From the NCBI RefSeq assembly GCF_011057645.1, contig NZ_JAALGE010000001.1:277139-341138 (forward strand): a stretch of DNA of 64,000 nt, read 5' to 3'. Below, piece by piece: positions 29,659 to 38,327 of the stretch. A program made the position numbers and the translations under genes. The notes beneath the pieces were generated by a model. It was not told where the DNA came from, made no database searches, and saw only the letters and a program-made list of their open reading frames with translations. This DNA comes from Marisediminicola senii. GTDB taxonomy: Bacteria > Actinomycetota > Actinomycetes > Actinomycetales > Microbacteriaceae. Within the stretch, counting starts at the first letter, position 1, and each line of letters opens with the position of its first letter.

Positions 29659-30738
29659 GTGACGGGGCCCCAACGACGAACGCTCCAGGACGTGGCCGAT
29701 GCGGCCGGGTTGTCGAAGGCGGCGACGTCGTACGCGCTGCGAGGCATCCGCGGATCAGAACAGACGATGGCGCGGGTGCAGGCCATCGCCGTCGAACTGG
29801 GTTACACCGCCGACCCGATCGCCCGGGCGCTGGCCAGTGGGCGCACCGGCAGCGTCGCGATCGTCGGCTCGCTGCGCGACATGTGGCAGCAGCAGCTCGC
29901 GGTGATGCTGTCGACCGGCCTGCGCGAGCGGGGGCTGTCGGCCACGATCGCCGACGTCGCCGCATCGCCCGAGCGTGAGCACGCGGTGCTGCGTGCGCTC
30001 GCCGCCCAGCGTATCGACGCGATCGTGACCCTGCCCGTCGACCCGTCAGCCGCCTACTGGGCCGAGGTGCCGTCCGACGTGCGCGTGGTCTCGATCGGCG
30101 ACGCCCTGACCGAGCGCCCGGATGCCGGCTGCGTATTGTTCGACAACGACTCGGGCGTCGGCGCCGCGCTCGCGCACCTCGCCGACCTCGGGCATCGCTC
30201 GGTCGCGGTGATCGCCCCGTCACTGCCGACGACACCGGGGCGCCCCGCCGAGATTCTCGCGCGCAGTCACGGGGAGTTGCTCGGGGTGCGGGTGACCGTG
30301 GCATCCTGCCCCGCCTCTGTCTCGGATGCGGCCGCCATGCTCACCCCGCTGCTCTCGAGTGCGGATCGGCCCACCGCGCTGTTCTGCCTCAGCGACTCGA
30401 TCGCGTTCGGGGCGTACCGGGCGGCGCGTGACCTCGGGTTGGCGATCCCCGGCGAGCTGTCGATCCTCGGATACGACGACAGCGAGCTCGCATCGCTCGT
30501 TCACCCGCAGCTGTCGACGTTCGGGTGGGACGAGCAGGCGATAGTGGATGCCGCGGTCGCGAGTATCGACGCGGCAGAGGCGGGTGTGGTGCCGGGCGGT
30601 GCGGAGCTCGTGCAGGGGGAGTCGGCGGGTGCGGGGCCGGTGCAGGCCGAATCGGGTGGAGCTGGGCAGGTGCGGCCCGTGGTGTTCCGGCCGGAGCTGA
30701 TCGTCCGGGCGTCTACGGCGGCGCCGGGTCGCGCCTGA
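29659..30738 (+). CDS. LacI-family transcriptional regulator
   Basis: A 359-residue repressor-type regulator. The N-terminal helix-turn-helix (TLQDVADAAGLSKAATSYAL) and hinge helix (PIARALASGRTG) bind DNA; residues about 62-290 are the periplasmic-binding-like sensor domain (FCLSDSIAFGAYRAARDLGL, SILGYDDSELASLVHPQLST). The recognition helix reads SKAATSY rather than the common SPATVSR, so operator preference may differ. After about residue 305 there is a low-complexity Gly/Ala/Glu repeat (VQGESAGAGPVQAESGGAG) before the final strand. Two operator palindromes upstream suggest autoregulation. The effector is unknown. It converges on the lyase gene with three bases between. Confidence 0.9.
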   Translation: MTGPQRRTLQDVADAAGLSKAATSYALRGIRGSEQTMARVQAIAVELGYTADPIARALASGRTGSVAIVGSLRDMWQQQLAVMLSTGLRERGLSATIADVAASPEREHAVLRALAAQRIDAIVTLPVDPSAAYWAEVPSDVRVVSIGDALTERPDAGCVLFDNDSGVGAALAHLADLGHRSVAVIAPSLPTTPGRPAEILARSHGELLGVRVTVASCPASVSDAAAMLTPLLSSADRPTALFCLSDSIAFGAYRAARDLGLAIPGELSILGYDDSELASLVHPQLSTFGWDEQAIVDAAVASIDAAEAGVVPGGAELVQGESAGAGPVQAESGGAGQVRPVVFRPELIVRASTAAPGRA

Positions 30739-30741
30739 GGA

Positions 30742-32364
30742 TTACAGGGCGTTCGCGCCCCACCCACTGTCGAGCAGCGCGGCCAGCGCGTAAATGTCGC
30801 GGCCGAAGGGGCGGTCGGCGACCCCGGCGGGAAGCGCGGCGTCCGCAGCGGCGAGCAGCGCGGCGAGCTCGGGCGGGAGGGGGGCGGCGGCGGCATCCAT
30901 CACCCCTTCGGTAGCGCCAGCCGCAGCCAGCCCCCGCAACCGCACCGCCTGCATCACCGCGAGCAGCTCGCAGGCGAGCACCTCCCGCGCCGACCCGCCC
31001 GCGTCGATCGCACGCACCGCGGCTTCGACCGAATAGCTCTGCGCATCTTCCTGCCCGAGCGAGGTCTCGGTCGTGCCGACGCTCACCGGGGTCGCCGCCC
31101 CGACCATCGCGTGGGTCACCCCGACCGCGCGCTTGTGCACGGCGGCCATGCCGGCGTTGAGTCCGGGCTGGGCCGACAGCTGCCGGGGGAGCGACGTGAT
31201 GCGGTCGTCGAGCATGCGGTGCAGGCGCGTCGCCGAGAGCTCCGCGAGGTGGATCGTCGACAGTCGCAGCGCGTCGAGGTGCGCGGCGAGGTCGAACCCG
31301 TCGAAGCCGGCGGTTCCGAGGAACACGCCGACAGAAGCCGGGTCGGCGGATGCTGCGCCGTCGACGAACGCCGGTGAATCGGTCACTCCTTCCAGCGCCC
31401 GCGCTATCGCACGGTCGAGCGACGACACCGTGCGCGAGTGGTGCGCGATCGCGTGCCCGGTGACGCGGAACGAGACCGGTGCCTGAAGGGCGGCCGCTGC
31501 GGGGTTCGATGCGTCGGCCTCTGCTGCCGTGAGTGGTTCGCCCGCCAGCCGTCGGATCGCTGCCAGCGCGTCGCCGAGTTCGTTATCTCCGCGTGCAAGC
31601 CGAGCATCGAGCGGATCCCGAGTTGCCCCCACCACCACGAGCTCGGCTGCCACGATGACCGCGGATTGCGCGGCGACGGCAAGGGCGTCCCGGGACGCGA
31701 GGATCGCGAGGGCGGCCGTTACTGGAACCCCCTCCAGCATTGCCACGCCCTCCTTCGGCCCGAGCTCGAGCGGGGTGAGGCCCGCCGCGGCGAGCGCCTC
31801 GGTCGCGTCGATCGTGCTGCCGGTGCCGCCTGACTCGCCCGTGCCTCCCGTCTCACTCGGCCTGAGGAACTCCCCTGATCCGGTGACGCACCCGCCGAGG
31901 TGAGCGAGGGGGATGATCTCGCCGGCCGTTCCGATGCCGGTGCGGGGGATCGCGGGCAGGAGATCGGCGTTCAGGAGGTCGACGAGCCGTGAGCACAGTG
32001 CGGGGGAGGCGCCGGCGTCACCCGTGAGGAACGTGCGCAGGCGAGCCGCGATCACGGCACGCGTTTCGACCGGGGTGAGCCAGGGCTCCGAACCGACGGC
32101 CCGGGCGAGCATGAGGGTGTTCTGGTGGAGTGCCTGCGCCGCGGCATCCAATCGGATCTCGCTGGCGGCGCCCATGCCGGTGGTGACTCCATAGACCGGG
32201 CCGGCCGCCTCGAGGGCTCGCAAAACGAGGGCCCGACGCGATTGAAGGGTGTGCAGGAGGCCGAGGGAGAGCGAGAGGCGGACGCCGTCGGCGACCCGGA
32301 GGATGCCCGCGGCGTCGAGGTCGGCGGGGGTGTCGATGACGAGGGCGCCGGGGTGGGCGGTCAT
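30742..32364 (-). CDS. Aromatic amino acid lyase (HAL/PAL) homologue lacking the MIO serine
   Basis: A 540-residue homologue of histidine/phenylalanine ammonia-lyases. The conserved tyrosine loop VYGVTTGMG, GPKEGVAMLEGVPVT and GQEDAQS regions align well. The MIO-forming Ala-Ser-Gly triad, normally in GASGDLAPLAH, reads GTAGEIIPLAH, with Thr146-Ala147-Gly148 encoded at 31921-31929. Without the serine the methylidene-imidazolone cofactor cannot form in the usual way, so normal ammonia elimination is unlikely. Neighbouring differences, QAPVSFR for QDRYSLR and QEDA for QEDH, suggest a changed active site. A Gly/Ser/Thr linker occurs near residue 175. It may have a new activity or be non-catalytic. 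Confidence 0.82.
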   Translation of the reverse strand: MTAHPGALVIDTPADLDAAGILRVADGVRLSLSLGLLHTLQSRRALVLRALEAAGPVYGVTTGMGAASEIRLDAAAQALHQNTLMLARAVGSEPWLTPVETRAVIAARLRTFLTGDAGASPALCSRLVDLLNADLLPAIPRTGIGTAGEIIPLAHLGGCVTGSGEFLRPSETGGTGESGGTGSTIDATEALAAAGLTPLELGPKEGVAMLEGVPVTAALAILASRDALAVAAQSAVIVAAELVVVGATRDPLDARLARGDNELGDALAAIRRLAGEPLTAAEADASNPAAAALQAPVSFRVTGHAIAHHSRTVSSLDRAIARALEGVTDSPAFVDGAASADPASVGVFLGTAGFDGFDLAAHLDALRLSTIHLAELSATRLHRMLDDRITSLPRQLSAQPGLNAGMAAVHKRAVGVTHAMVGAATPVSVGTTETSLGQEDAQSYSVEAAVRAIDAGGSAREVLACELLAVMQAVRLRGLAAAGATEGVMDAAAAPLPPELAALLAAADAALPAGVADRPFGRDIYALAALLDSGWGANAL

Positions 32365-32404
32365 GGAGTCAGCTCTCTGGTCGACGCGGTGGCGTGCCTG
32401 ATAA

Positions 32405-32432
32405 ACCCTAGGCTGACCGGTCCTATCGGCAA
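32405..32432 (-). promoter_or_regulatory. Possible promoter of the lyase-like gene
   Basis: On the minus strand, TTGCCG (32432-32427), a 16-base spacer and TAGGGT (32410-32405) lie about 40 bases before the ATG. A GACCGGTC palindrome falls inside the spacer and might be a regulator site. Confidence 0.35.
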
Positions 32433-32624
32433 CCGCGCGACCGCCGGTCGACGGCGGCTAGCAGCGCTCACCCTCGCGTACCCCATTTCGCCCCCACGTA
32501 CCCCCATCTTGAGGGTCTGGCGAACCTCGCGGGGTGGGCATAACGTGACCCATGGTGAATCTCACCAGTGTTTCCCGAGCCCGAACTCACGTTCCCGCCC
32601 GGTTGTGGAGTGCCGGGGGGCATA

Positions 32625-34289
32625 GTGGCATATCTGACAGATATTCTGATCGTGCGCGGAGTGCTGCCGATGGAGTATCTCGACAACCTGCATCGCGGTG
32701 AAGACGACGTCCCCCAGATCCGTGCGCTGGTCGACAAGGGTGTCATTACCGAGTCGCAGTTCGCGTCGGCGCTTGCCGAGAAGATGGGCTTGCCGTTCGT
32801 CGAGCTGACGGATTACCCCGTCGATCGCGTCGCCGTGAGCCTCGTTCCCGCCGCGGTCTGCCGCCGCTACAACGTGCTGCCGCTCGCCGTCACCGAGAAC
32901 CGCCTGGTGCTCGCGATGGCCGACCCGACAAACGTGTTCGCGCTCGACGACGTTCGCGCCGCAGCCCGCATGGCCGTGAGCCCCGTCATCGCGGAACGCG
33001 CGGACCTCGCCGCCGCCACCGACCGCTACCACCGCGCCGACGGCGAGCTGAGCGACCTCACCTCCGCTATCGAAGAGGACAGCGCCCCGGCCGAGGCCGA
33101 CCTGTCACTCGGCGACGGCATCGAAGACGATGCGCCCATCGTGCGGTTCGTGAACCTCATCGTGAGCCAGGCCATCCAGGACCGCGCATCCGACATCCAC
33201 ATCGAACCCACCGAACGCGACCTGCGGGTGCGGTACCGCATCGACGGGGTGCTGCACGAGATGCAGCACGCCCCGAAGACGATCCAGAACGGCGTGATCT
33301 CGCGGCTCAAGATCATGGCCGACATCGATATCGCCGAGCGGCGCAAACCACAGGACGGCCGTATGTCGATCCGGCATGCGGGCCGCACCATCGACCTCCG
33401 CGTCGCGACGCTGCCGACGGTGTGGGGCGAGAAGATCGTCATGCGAATCCTCGACAACGCCGAGTCCGACATGAAACTCAGCGACCTCGGGCTGCTCGAG
33501 CGCAACGCCGAGGTCTACCGGCAGTCGTACACGAAGCCGTACGGCATGATCCTCGTCACCGGTCCGACCGGTTCGGGCAAGTCGACCACGCTCTACACGA
33601 CGCTGCACACGGTGTCGCGACCCGAGATCAACGTCATCACGGTCGAGGACCCGGTCGAGTACCGCATGGCGGGAATCAACCAGGTGCAGGTCAACCCCAA
33701 GGCCGGGCTGACCTTCGCGAGCGCGCTGCGGTCGATCCTGCGATCGGACCCCGACGTCGTGCTGCTCGGTGAGATCCGCGACCACGAGACCGCCCAGATC
33801 GCGATCGAAGCCGCGCTCACCGGTCACCTCGTGCTGTCGACCCTGCACACCAACGACGCGCCCAGCGCGATCACGCGACTCACCGAGATGCAGATCGAGC
33901 CGTTCCTGGTCGGCTCGGCTCTCGACTGCGTGGTCGCGCAACGACTCGCGCGTCGTCTCTGCGGCCGGTGTAAGGAGCCCTACGAACAGGAGCCAGAACT
34001 GCTGGTCAACCTGCGCGTCGGGTTCGATCCGTCGAAACCGGTTCCCACCCTCTACCGCCCGGTGGGATGCACCCACTGCTCCAACACCGGATACCGCGGG
34101 CGCATCGCCATCCACGAGATCATGGCCGTCACCGAGGAGATCGAGAGGCTCGCCGTCGCGCGCTCCTCGGCCGCGGAGATCGGGCAGGTAGCGAGGGACC
34201 AGGGGATGCTGACGCTGCGCCAGGACGGGTGGGCCAAGGCACAGCTCGGCGACACTTCCATCGACGAAATTCTGAGAGTAGTGGCCTAG
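32625..34289 (+). CDS. pilB: Type IV pilus assembly ATPase PilB
   Basis: The extension ATPase of the type IV pilus, cytoplasmic and hexameric, driving pilin polymerisation. It has an N-terminal T2SSE-N domain (residues about 20-130), then the secretion ATPase domain with Walker A GPTGSGKSTT, Asp box (ITVEDPVEYR), LLGEIRDHET Walker B and the His box (STLHTNDAPSA). A CGRC...CTHC pair forms the typical zinc site near the C-terminus. GTG at 32625 (MAYLTDILI) was chosen because homology begins there; a GTG at 32568 would add 19 Pro/Gly-rich residues. First gene of the pilus operon. Confidence 0.93.
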   Translation: MAYLTDILIVRGVLPMEYLDNLHRGEDDVPQIRALVDKGVITESQFASALAEKMGLPFVELTDYPVDRVAVSLVPAAVCRRYNVLPLAVTENRLVLAMADPTNVFALDDVRAAARMAVSPVIAERADLAAATDRYHRADGELSDLTSAIEEDSAPAEADLSLGDGIEDDAPIVRFVNLIVSQAIQDRASDIHIEPTERDLRVRYRIDGVLHEMQHAPKTIQNGVISRLKIMADIDIAERRKPQDGRMSIRHAGRTIDLRVATLPTVWGEKIVMRILDNAESDMKLSDLGLLERNAEVYRQSYTKPYGMILVTGPTGSGKSTTLYTTLHTVSRPEINVITVEDPVEYRMAGINQVQVNPKAGLTFASALRSILRSDPDVVLLGEIRDHETAQIAIEAALTGHLVLSTLHTNDAPSAITRLTEMQIEPFLVGSALDCVVAQRLARRLCGRCKEPYEQEPELLVNLRVGFDPSKPVPTLYRPVGCTHCSNTGYRGRIAIHEIMAVTEEIERLAVARSSAAEIGQVARDQGMLTLRQDGWAKAQLGDTSIDEILRVVA

Positions 34290-34310
34290 CGGCCACCGGG
34301 GGACAACACA

Positions 34311-35579
34311 GTGGCTGTATACGACATACCGACGAGCGGCGATCAGCAGGATCGCTGGGAGGCGTCGGCGCAGGCGACCGGCGCAGCAACCTACCCGGCC
34401 GAGGCCGACCATTCCGAAAACCTGGCCGAGGTCGCGGTCGTCCGAGCGCCGGGAATCGACCCCGACCCCGACTTGATGAACGCGCTCGCCGAAGTGGTCC
34501 ACCTCGGGGCATCCGACCTCCACATCACGGTGAAGGCGCCACCGATGCTCCGCGTCGACGGTGGCCTCGCCCCGATCGAGGGTGCCCCGGTATGGACGAA
34601 GGAGAAGGTCTGGGAGGCACTGCGCAGCATCCTCACCCCCGCGCAGCGCGAGACCTTCGACGCCGAACTCGAGTTCGATTTCGCGTTCACCCTGTCAGCC
34701 AAAGCCCGCTTTCGCGTGAACTTTTATCAGCAGCGTGAGTCGATGGGGGCGGCGTTCCGTCTCATCCCCACCGAGATCAAGCAACTGAAAGACCTCGGCG
34801 TGCCCGACGCGGTCGCCCAGTTCGCCGAGCTACCCCGAGGACTCGTACTCGTCACGGGCCCGACAGGTTCGGGAAAGTCCACCACCCTCGCCGGCCTCGT
34901 CGACCTGGTCAACCGCACCCGCGCCGACCACATCATGACCGTCGAAGACCCGATCGAGTTTTTGCACAAGAACCACAAGTCGGTCGTCAACCAGCGCGAG
35001 GTCGGCGCCGACACCCACAGCTTTGCCGCCGCGCTCAAGCACGTGCTGCGCCAGGACCCCGACGTGATCCTCATCGGCGAGCTTCGTGACCTCGAGACCA
35101 TCTCGGTGGCCCTCACCGCCGCCGAGACCGGCCACCTCGTGTTCGCGACCCTCCACACGCAATCGGCGTCCCAGACCATCGACCGCATCATCGACGTCTT
35201 CCCCCCGCACCAGCAGGGGCAGGTGCGCACGCAACTGTCGGCGACGCTGCAGGGTGTGGTCTGCCAGACGCTGGTGAAGAAGGCCGGCGGCAAGGGCCGC
35301 GCGGTGGCCACCGAGATCCTCGTCAGCACCCCCGCGATAGCCAACCTGATTCGAGAGGGCAAGACGTACCAGATCCCCTCGGCACTGCAGGCGGGCCGCA
35401 ACGTCGGCATGCAGACGATGGACTACCACCTGTCGCAGCTGGTCAACACGGGCGTGGTGAGCTACGACGACGCGCTCGAAAAGGTCGGCGACATCGCGAC
35501 CTTCAAGCAATTGGCGACCGGCAACGCCCCGCGGGCGGGCTCACTCGACTTCACCGACAACTTCGGCGGACGGTACTGA
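34311..35579 (+). CDS. pilT: Type IV pilus retraction ATPase PilT
   Basis: A 422-residue retraction ATPase. Walker A GPTGSGKSTT, MTVEDPIEFLH, Walker B VILIGELRDLET and FATLHTQSA are intact, and the PilT-specific STPAIANLIREGK (AIRNLI-like) motif distinguishes it from PilB. An N-terminal extension of about 50 polar residues precedes the usual start of the fold (ALAEVVHLGASDLHI). It begins with GTG at 34311 after GGGGGA. Presence of PilT predicts retractile pili, hence twitching motility or DNA uptake. Confidence 0.93.
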   Translation: MAVYDIPTSGDQQDRWEASAQATGAATYPAEADHSENLAEVAVVRAPGIDPDPDLMNALAEVVHLGASDLHITVKAPPMLRVDGGLAPIEGAPVWTKEKVWEALRSILTPAQRETFDAELEFDFAFTLSAKARFRVNFYQQRESMGAAFRLIPTEIKQLKDLGVPDAVAQFAELPRGLVLVTGPTGSGKSTTLAGLVDLVNRTRADHIMTVEDPIEFLHKNHKSVVNQREVGADTHSFAAALKHVLRQDPDVILIGELRDLETISVALTAAETGHLVFATLHTQSASQTIDRIIDVFPPHQQGQVRTQLSATLQGVVCQTLVKKAGGKGRAVATEILVSTPAIANLIREGKTYQIPSALQAGRNVGMQTMDYHLSQLVNTGVVSYDDALEKVGDIATFKQLATGNAPRAGSLDFTDNFGGRY

Positions 35580-36811
35580 TGACCCTCACCACCCAGAGCT
35601 TCACCTACAAGGGACGCAACGCCGCAGGCAAGCTCGTCAAGGGCAAACTCGACGCCGCGAACGAAGCGGCCGCAGTCGTGCGCATGCGCACCATGGGGCT
35701 GACGCCCGTTTCAGTGGATGCCGCCGGCTCGGGCACCGGTCTCAACAAAGACATCTCGTTCGGCATGTTCGAGAAGAACGTGGGCCTCAAAGACCTCGCC
35801 GTGATGAGCCGCCAGCTCGCCACCATGATGTCGGCGGGATTGTCGCTGCTGCGCGCCCTCACCATCCTGTCGAGCCAGACAGAGAACCAGAAGCTCGCGA
35901 AGACCCTCAACGAGGTGCGGATGCAGGTGGAGGCCGGGTCATCGCTGTCGGAGTCGTTCGCTAAGTACCGACAGGTCTTCCCGCCGATCATGACGCACCT
36001 GGTGCGAGCGGGTGAGACTGGTGGGTTCCTCGACCAGGCGCTCGAATCGATCGCGGCGACGTTCGAAGCTGACGTGAAATTGCGCGCGACGGTAAAATCG
36101 GCCCTTACGTACCCCGTCGCAGTGCTCGCGATGGCGTTCCTCGCCGTGATCGGCATGCTGATTTTCATCGTGCCCGTGTTCCAGCAGATGTTCGAAGACC
36201 TCGGCGGCGAGCTGCCCCTCCCGACCCAGGTTCTGGTCGTGCTCTCGGAGCTGATGATCTATATCGTTCCGGCGCTCGTCATAGGATTCGTGTCGTTCTC
36301 TATCTGGTGGCGCAAGAACAAGCACACCGACCGTGTGCGCAGCGTGTTCGACCCGCTCAAGCTCAAGCTGCCGGTCTTTGGCGACCTGTTCAAGAAAGTG
36401 GCTATAGCGCGTTTCACTCGCAACTTCGCCACGATGACGGGGTCAGGGGTGCCGGTACTGCAGTCGCTGGCGATCGTGGGCGACACCTCGGGCAACTGGG
36501 TGATTGAGCGGGCCCTGAGGAACGTAGCGGAATCCGTGAGATCCGGTCGCACCATTGCTGAACCCTTGGCGGCAGAGCCGCTGTTCCCTTCGATGGTGGT
36601 TCAGATGATTGCGGTCGGCGAGGATGCCGGCGCGCTTGAGCAGATGCTGCACAAGATCGCGGACTTCTATGACGACGAGGTGCAATCCACCACAGAGCAG
36701 CTCACTGCTCTCATCGAGCCACTGATGATCGGTGTTATAGGCGTGGTCATCGGCGGCATGATCGTCGCGCTCTACATGCCGGTCTTCACCATCTTCAACG
36801 AAATCGGCTGA
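35579..36811 (+). CDS. pilC: Type IV pilus inner-membrane platform protein PilC
   Basis: A 410-residue polytopic platform protein with two T2SSF domains, each ending in membrane helices (VAVLAMAFLAVIGMLIFIVP and the C-terminal GVIGVVIGGMIVALYMPVF). It couples PilB/PilT rotation to the pilus base. LAVMSRQLATMMSAGLSLLRAL and FTRNFATMTGSGVPVLQSL are the duplicated family signatures. ATG at 35579 overlaps the pilT stop by one base (TGATG). Confidence 0.93.
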   Translation: MTLTTQSFTYKGRNAAGKLVKGKLDAANEAAAVVRMRTMGLTPVSVDAAGSGTGLNKDISFGMFEKNVGLKDLAVMSRQLATMMSAGLSLLRALTILSSQTENQKLAKTLNEVRMQVEAGSSLSESFAKYRQVFPPIMTHLVRAGETGGFLDQALESIAATFEADVKLRATVKSALTYPVAVLAMAFLAVIGMLIFIVPVFQQMFEDLGGELPLPTQVLVVLSELMIYIVPALVIGFVSFSIWWRKNKHTDRVRSVFDPLKLKLPVFGDLFKKVAIARFTRNFATMTGSGVPVLQSLAIVGDTSGNWVIERALRNVAESVRSGRTIAEPLAAEPLFPSMVVQMIAVGEDAGALEQMLHKIADFYDDEVQSTTEQLTALIEPLMIGVIGVVIGGMIVALYMPVFTIFNEIG

Positions 36812-36813
36812 CC

Positions 36814-37218
36814 GTGAAGCACCGGGTTAAAGCGGTCGGTGTGGAAGACACGGGCTTCACGCTGATCGAGTTACTGGTGGTGGTGCTCGTTATTGCAATC
36901 CTCGCAGCCATTGCTATTCCGGCGTACCTGGGCCAACAGAGACGCGCCTTCGACGCGGCGATACAGTCGGACCTCGGAAGTGCCAAGACCGCAATGGTCG
37001 CCTACGCGGCAACGCACGAGGGTACATATCTCGGGGTAAGCAACGTCACAACAACCACTGTGGAGCTGCGGGCGCATGGCTACGCTCCTTCCGCCGGTAA
37101 TGCCACAGATGTGGCTGTCATCACGGGCGGGCCGGATTTCTGTCTTCAGGGCACGTCTGGGTCCTCTGCGACCTTCCGAGTCCGATCCTCGGGCGCCATC
37201 GCCGCAGGCGCTTGCTAG
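36814..37218 (+). CDS. Type IV prepilin (PilA-like), first of two
   Basis: A 134-residue type IVa prepilin. A 14-residue charged leader ends at G14, followed by FTLIE with the +5 glutamate and the hydrophobic helix LLVVVLVIAILAAIAIPAYL, so PilD should cleave between G14 and F15. A C-terminal cysteine pair (FCLQG and GAC at the end) resembles the D-loop disulfide. Start GTG at 36814, two bases after the pilC stop. Its sequence is about as long as the major pilin next door and may be a minor or alternative pilin. Confidence 0.9.
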   Translation: MKHRVKAVGVEDTGFTLIELLVVVLVIAILAAIAIPAYLGQQRRAFDAAIQSDLGSAKTAMVAYAATHEGTYLGVSNVTTTTVELRAHGYAPSAGNATDVAVITGGPDFCLQGTSGSSATFRVRSSGAIAAGAC

Positions 37219-37320
37219 CGAGTAAATCGATGGCTTCGACGCGGTTCCCCGAACTGGGGCCACGTAAGAACTACTTTGCCCCCGTATGAGGGCTGTACCC
37301 CATCTCCCCATTCGCGCAAT

Positions 37321-37345
37321 ATGTGTTGTGGGGGCCAAAACACAT
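37321..37345. promoter_or_regulatory. Inverted repeat upstream of the major pilin gene
   Basis: ATGTGTT (37321-37327) and AACACAT (37339-37345) are perfect 7-bp arms around an 11-base spacer, 46 bases before the pilin start. It could be a regulator site or a 5'-UTR hairpin. The whole 172-base gap between the two pilin genes is AT-richer than its surroundings and probably holds a separate promoter, though no convincing -35/-10 pair was found. Confidence 0.4.
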
Positions 37346-37390
37346 TGGGGGGCCTCTGTCCGCACCACTATGACAGGGAATGGAAACACC

Positions 37391-37828
37391 ATGATCACCG
37401 CAATTCACAAATCGATGGCCGCTAAGCGCGACGCCGTCAACAACGATGAAAAAGGCTTCACGCTCATTGAGCTGCTCGTAGTCGTCCTCATCATCGGCAT
37501 CCTCGCTGCAATCGCTATCCCTGCATTCCTGGGACAGCAGAATCAGGCGAAGGATGCAGCAGCGAAGTCTGACCTCGGTAACGCAAAGGTTGCCCTCGTC
37601 TCGTATGCAACCGCGAACGACGGCGTTTACACCGGGGCGACTGCAGCAAACCTCGGACCGTACGGGTACACCAAAAGCAGCGACGCCGGACAGATCGTCA
37701 TCTCGATCGGTAGCGGGGGCAAGTTCTGCATCCAAAGTACCTCTACCGCGGCCTCGGCAACGGTATTCAAGGTGACAGCTTCGAGTGCCGTCACCACCGG
37801 TGCTTGCGCGGCTGCCGATATCGCCTAA
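37391..37828 (+). CDS. pilA: Major type IV pilin
   Basis: A 145-residue prepilin with a 22-residue leader cleaved at G22-F23 (EKGFTLIELLVVVLIIGILA). E27 is the +5 glutamate. The globular part has repeated Ala/Thr/Ser and a pair of cysteines (FCIQS, GACAAA) that could form the C-terminal disulfide loop. It is probably the major subunit: it has its own upstream region, a strong Shine-Dalgarno-like GGGAATGGA before ATG 37391, and a stable hairpin after the stop. An in-frame ATG at 37370 would give a longer leader. Confidence 0.9.
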   Translation: MITAIHKSMAAKRDAVNNDEKGFTLIELLVVVLIIGILAAIAIPAFLGQQNQAKDAAAKSDLGNAKVALVSYATANDGVYTGATAANLGPYGYTKSSDAGQIVISIGSGGKFCIQSTSTAASATVFKVTASSAVTTGACAAADIA

Positions 37829-37843
37829 GTCGACGTTCTATCT

Positions 37844-37879
37844 GCTGGAGGAGCGGCTCATCCAAGGCGCTCCTCCAGC
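37844..37879 (+). terminator. Intercistronic hairpin after the major pilin gene
   Basis: GCTGGAGGAGC (37844-37854) pairs perfectly with GCTCCTCCAGC (37869-37879), plus one further G-C pair, around a 12-14-base loop. It lies 15 bases after the stop codon and has no T-tract, so it probably limits read-through or protects the upstream mRNA, keeping pilin in excess over the downstream operon genes. Confidence 0.75.
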
Positions 37880-37912
37880 GACTTCCGCAATACAAGAACG
37901 AGAGGCTCGCAA

Positions 37913-38326
37913 ATGACGCTCTATGCGCCGAGCCGAACCGAACCAAATGACGAGGGCTTCGGCCTAGTCGAGGTCCTCGTGTCGATGGTCATCCTGTCGC
38001 TTCTCGCCATCGCATTCGTGCCGATTCTCGTCCAGGGAATATCCCAGTCCGCACAGAACGCCGCCATCGCCACGTCCACGCAGATCGTGAATGGGCAGCT
38101 CACGCTCGCCGGTTCCCAGACTCCGAGTTGTACGGCGGTGCGGGCTCTCGCCTCGACAGCAACCACGACGGACTCCCGCGGGGTCCCGCTCAAGCGAACC
38201 ACCACCACGGGAAGCTGCCCGTCGGTCTACCCGGGAACGGTCTCAGTAAAAGTGATTGTCGTCCGCACCGACACGGGCCGCACCGTCGCGTCGGCCGACA
38301 CCCTCATATTCGTATCGGCAGGCTGA
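37913..38326 (+). CDS. Minor prepilin (PilV/PilI-like)
   Basis: A 137-residue prepilin-like protein. The leader ends at G15 and cleavage before F16 leaves FGLVEVLVSMVILSLLAIAF with the +5 glutamate at E20. Two cysteines (PSCTAV and GSCPSV) may form a disulfide in the globular domain. It is likely a minor pilin at the pilus tip with the next two products. The stop is directly followed by the next gene's GTG. Confidence 0.82.
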   Translation: MTLYAPSRTEPNDEGFGLVEVLVSMVILSLLAIAFVPILVQGISQSAQNAAIATSTQIVNGQLTLAGSQTPSCTAVRALASTATTTDSRGVPLKRTTTTGSCPSVYPGTVSVKVIVVRTDTGRTVASADTLIFVSAG

Positions 38327-38327
38327 C

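Noticed and set aside
37219..37390. Cyclic-di-GMP riboswitch upstream of pilA
   Set aside because: Looked for because these riboswitches control pili elsewhere; the conserved core sequences were not found.
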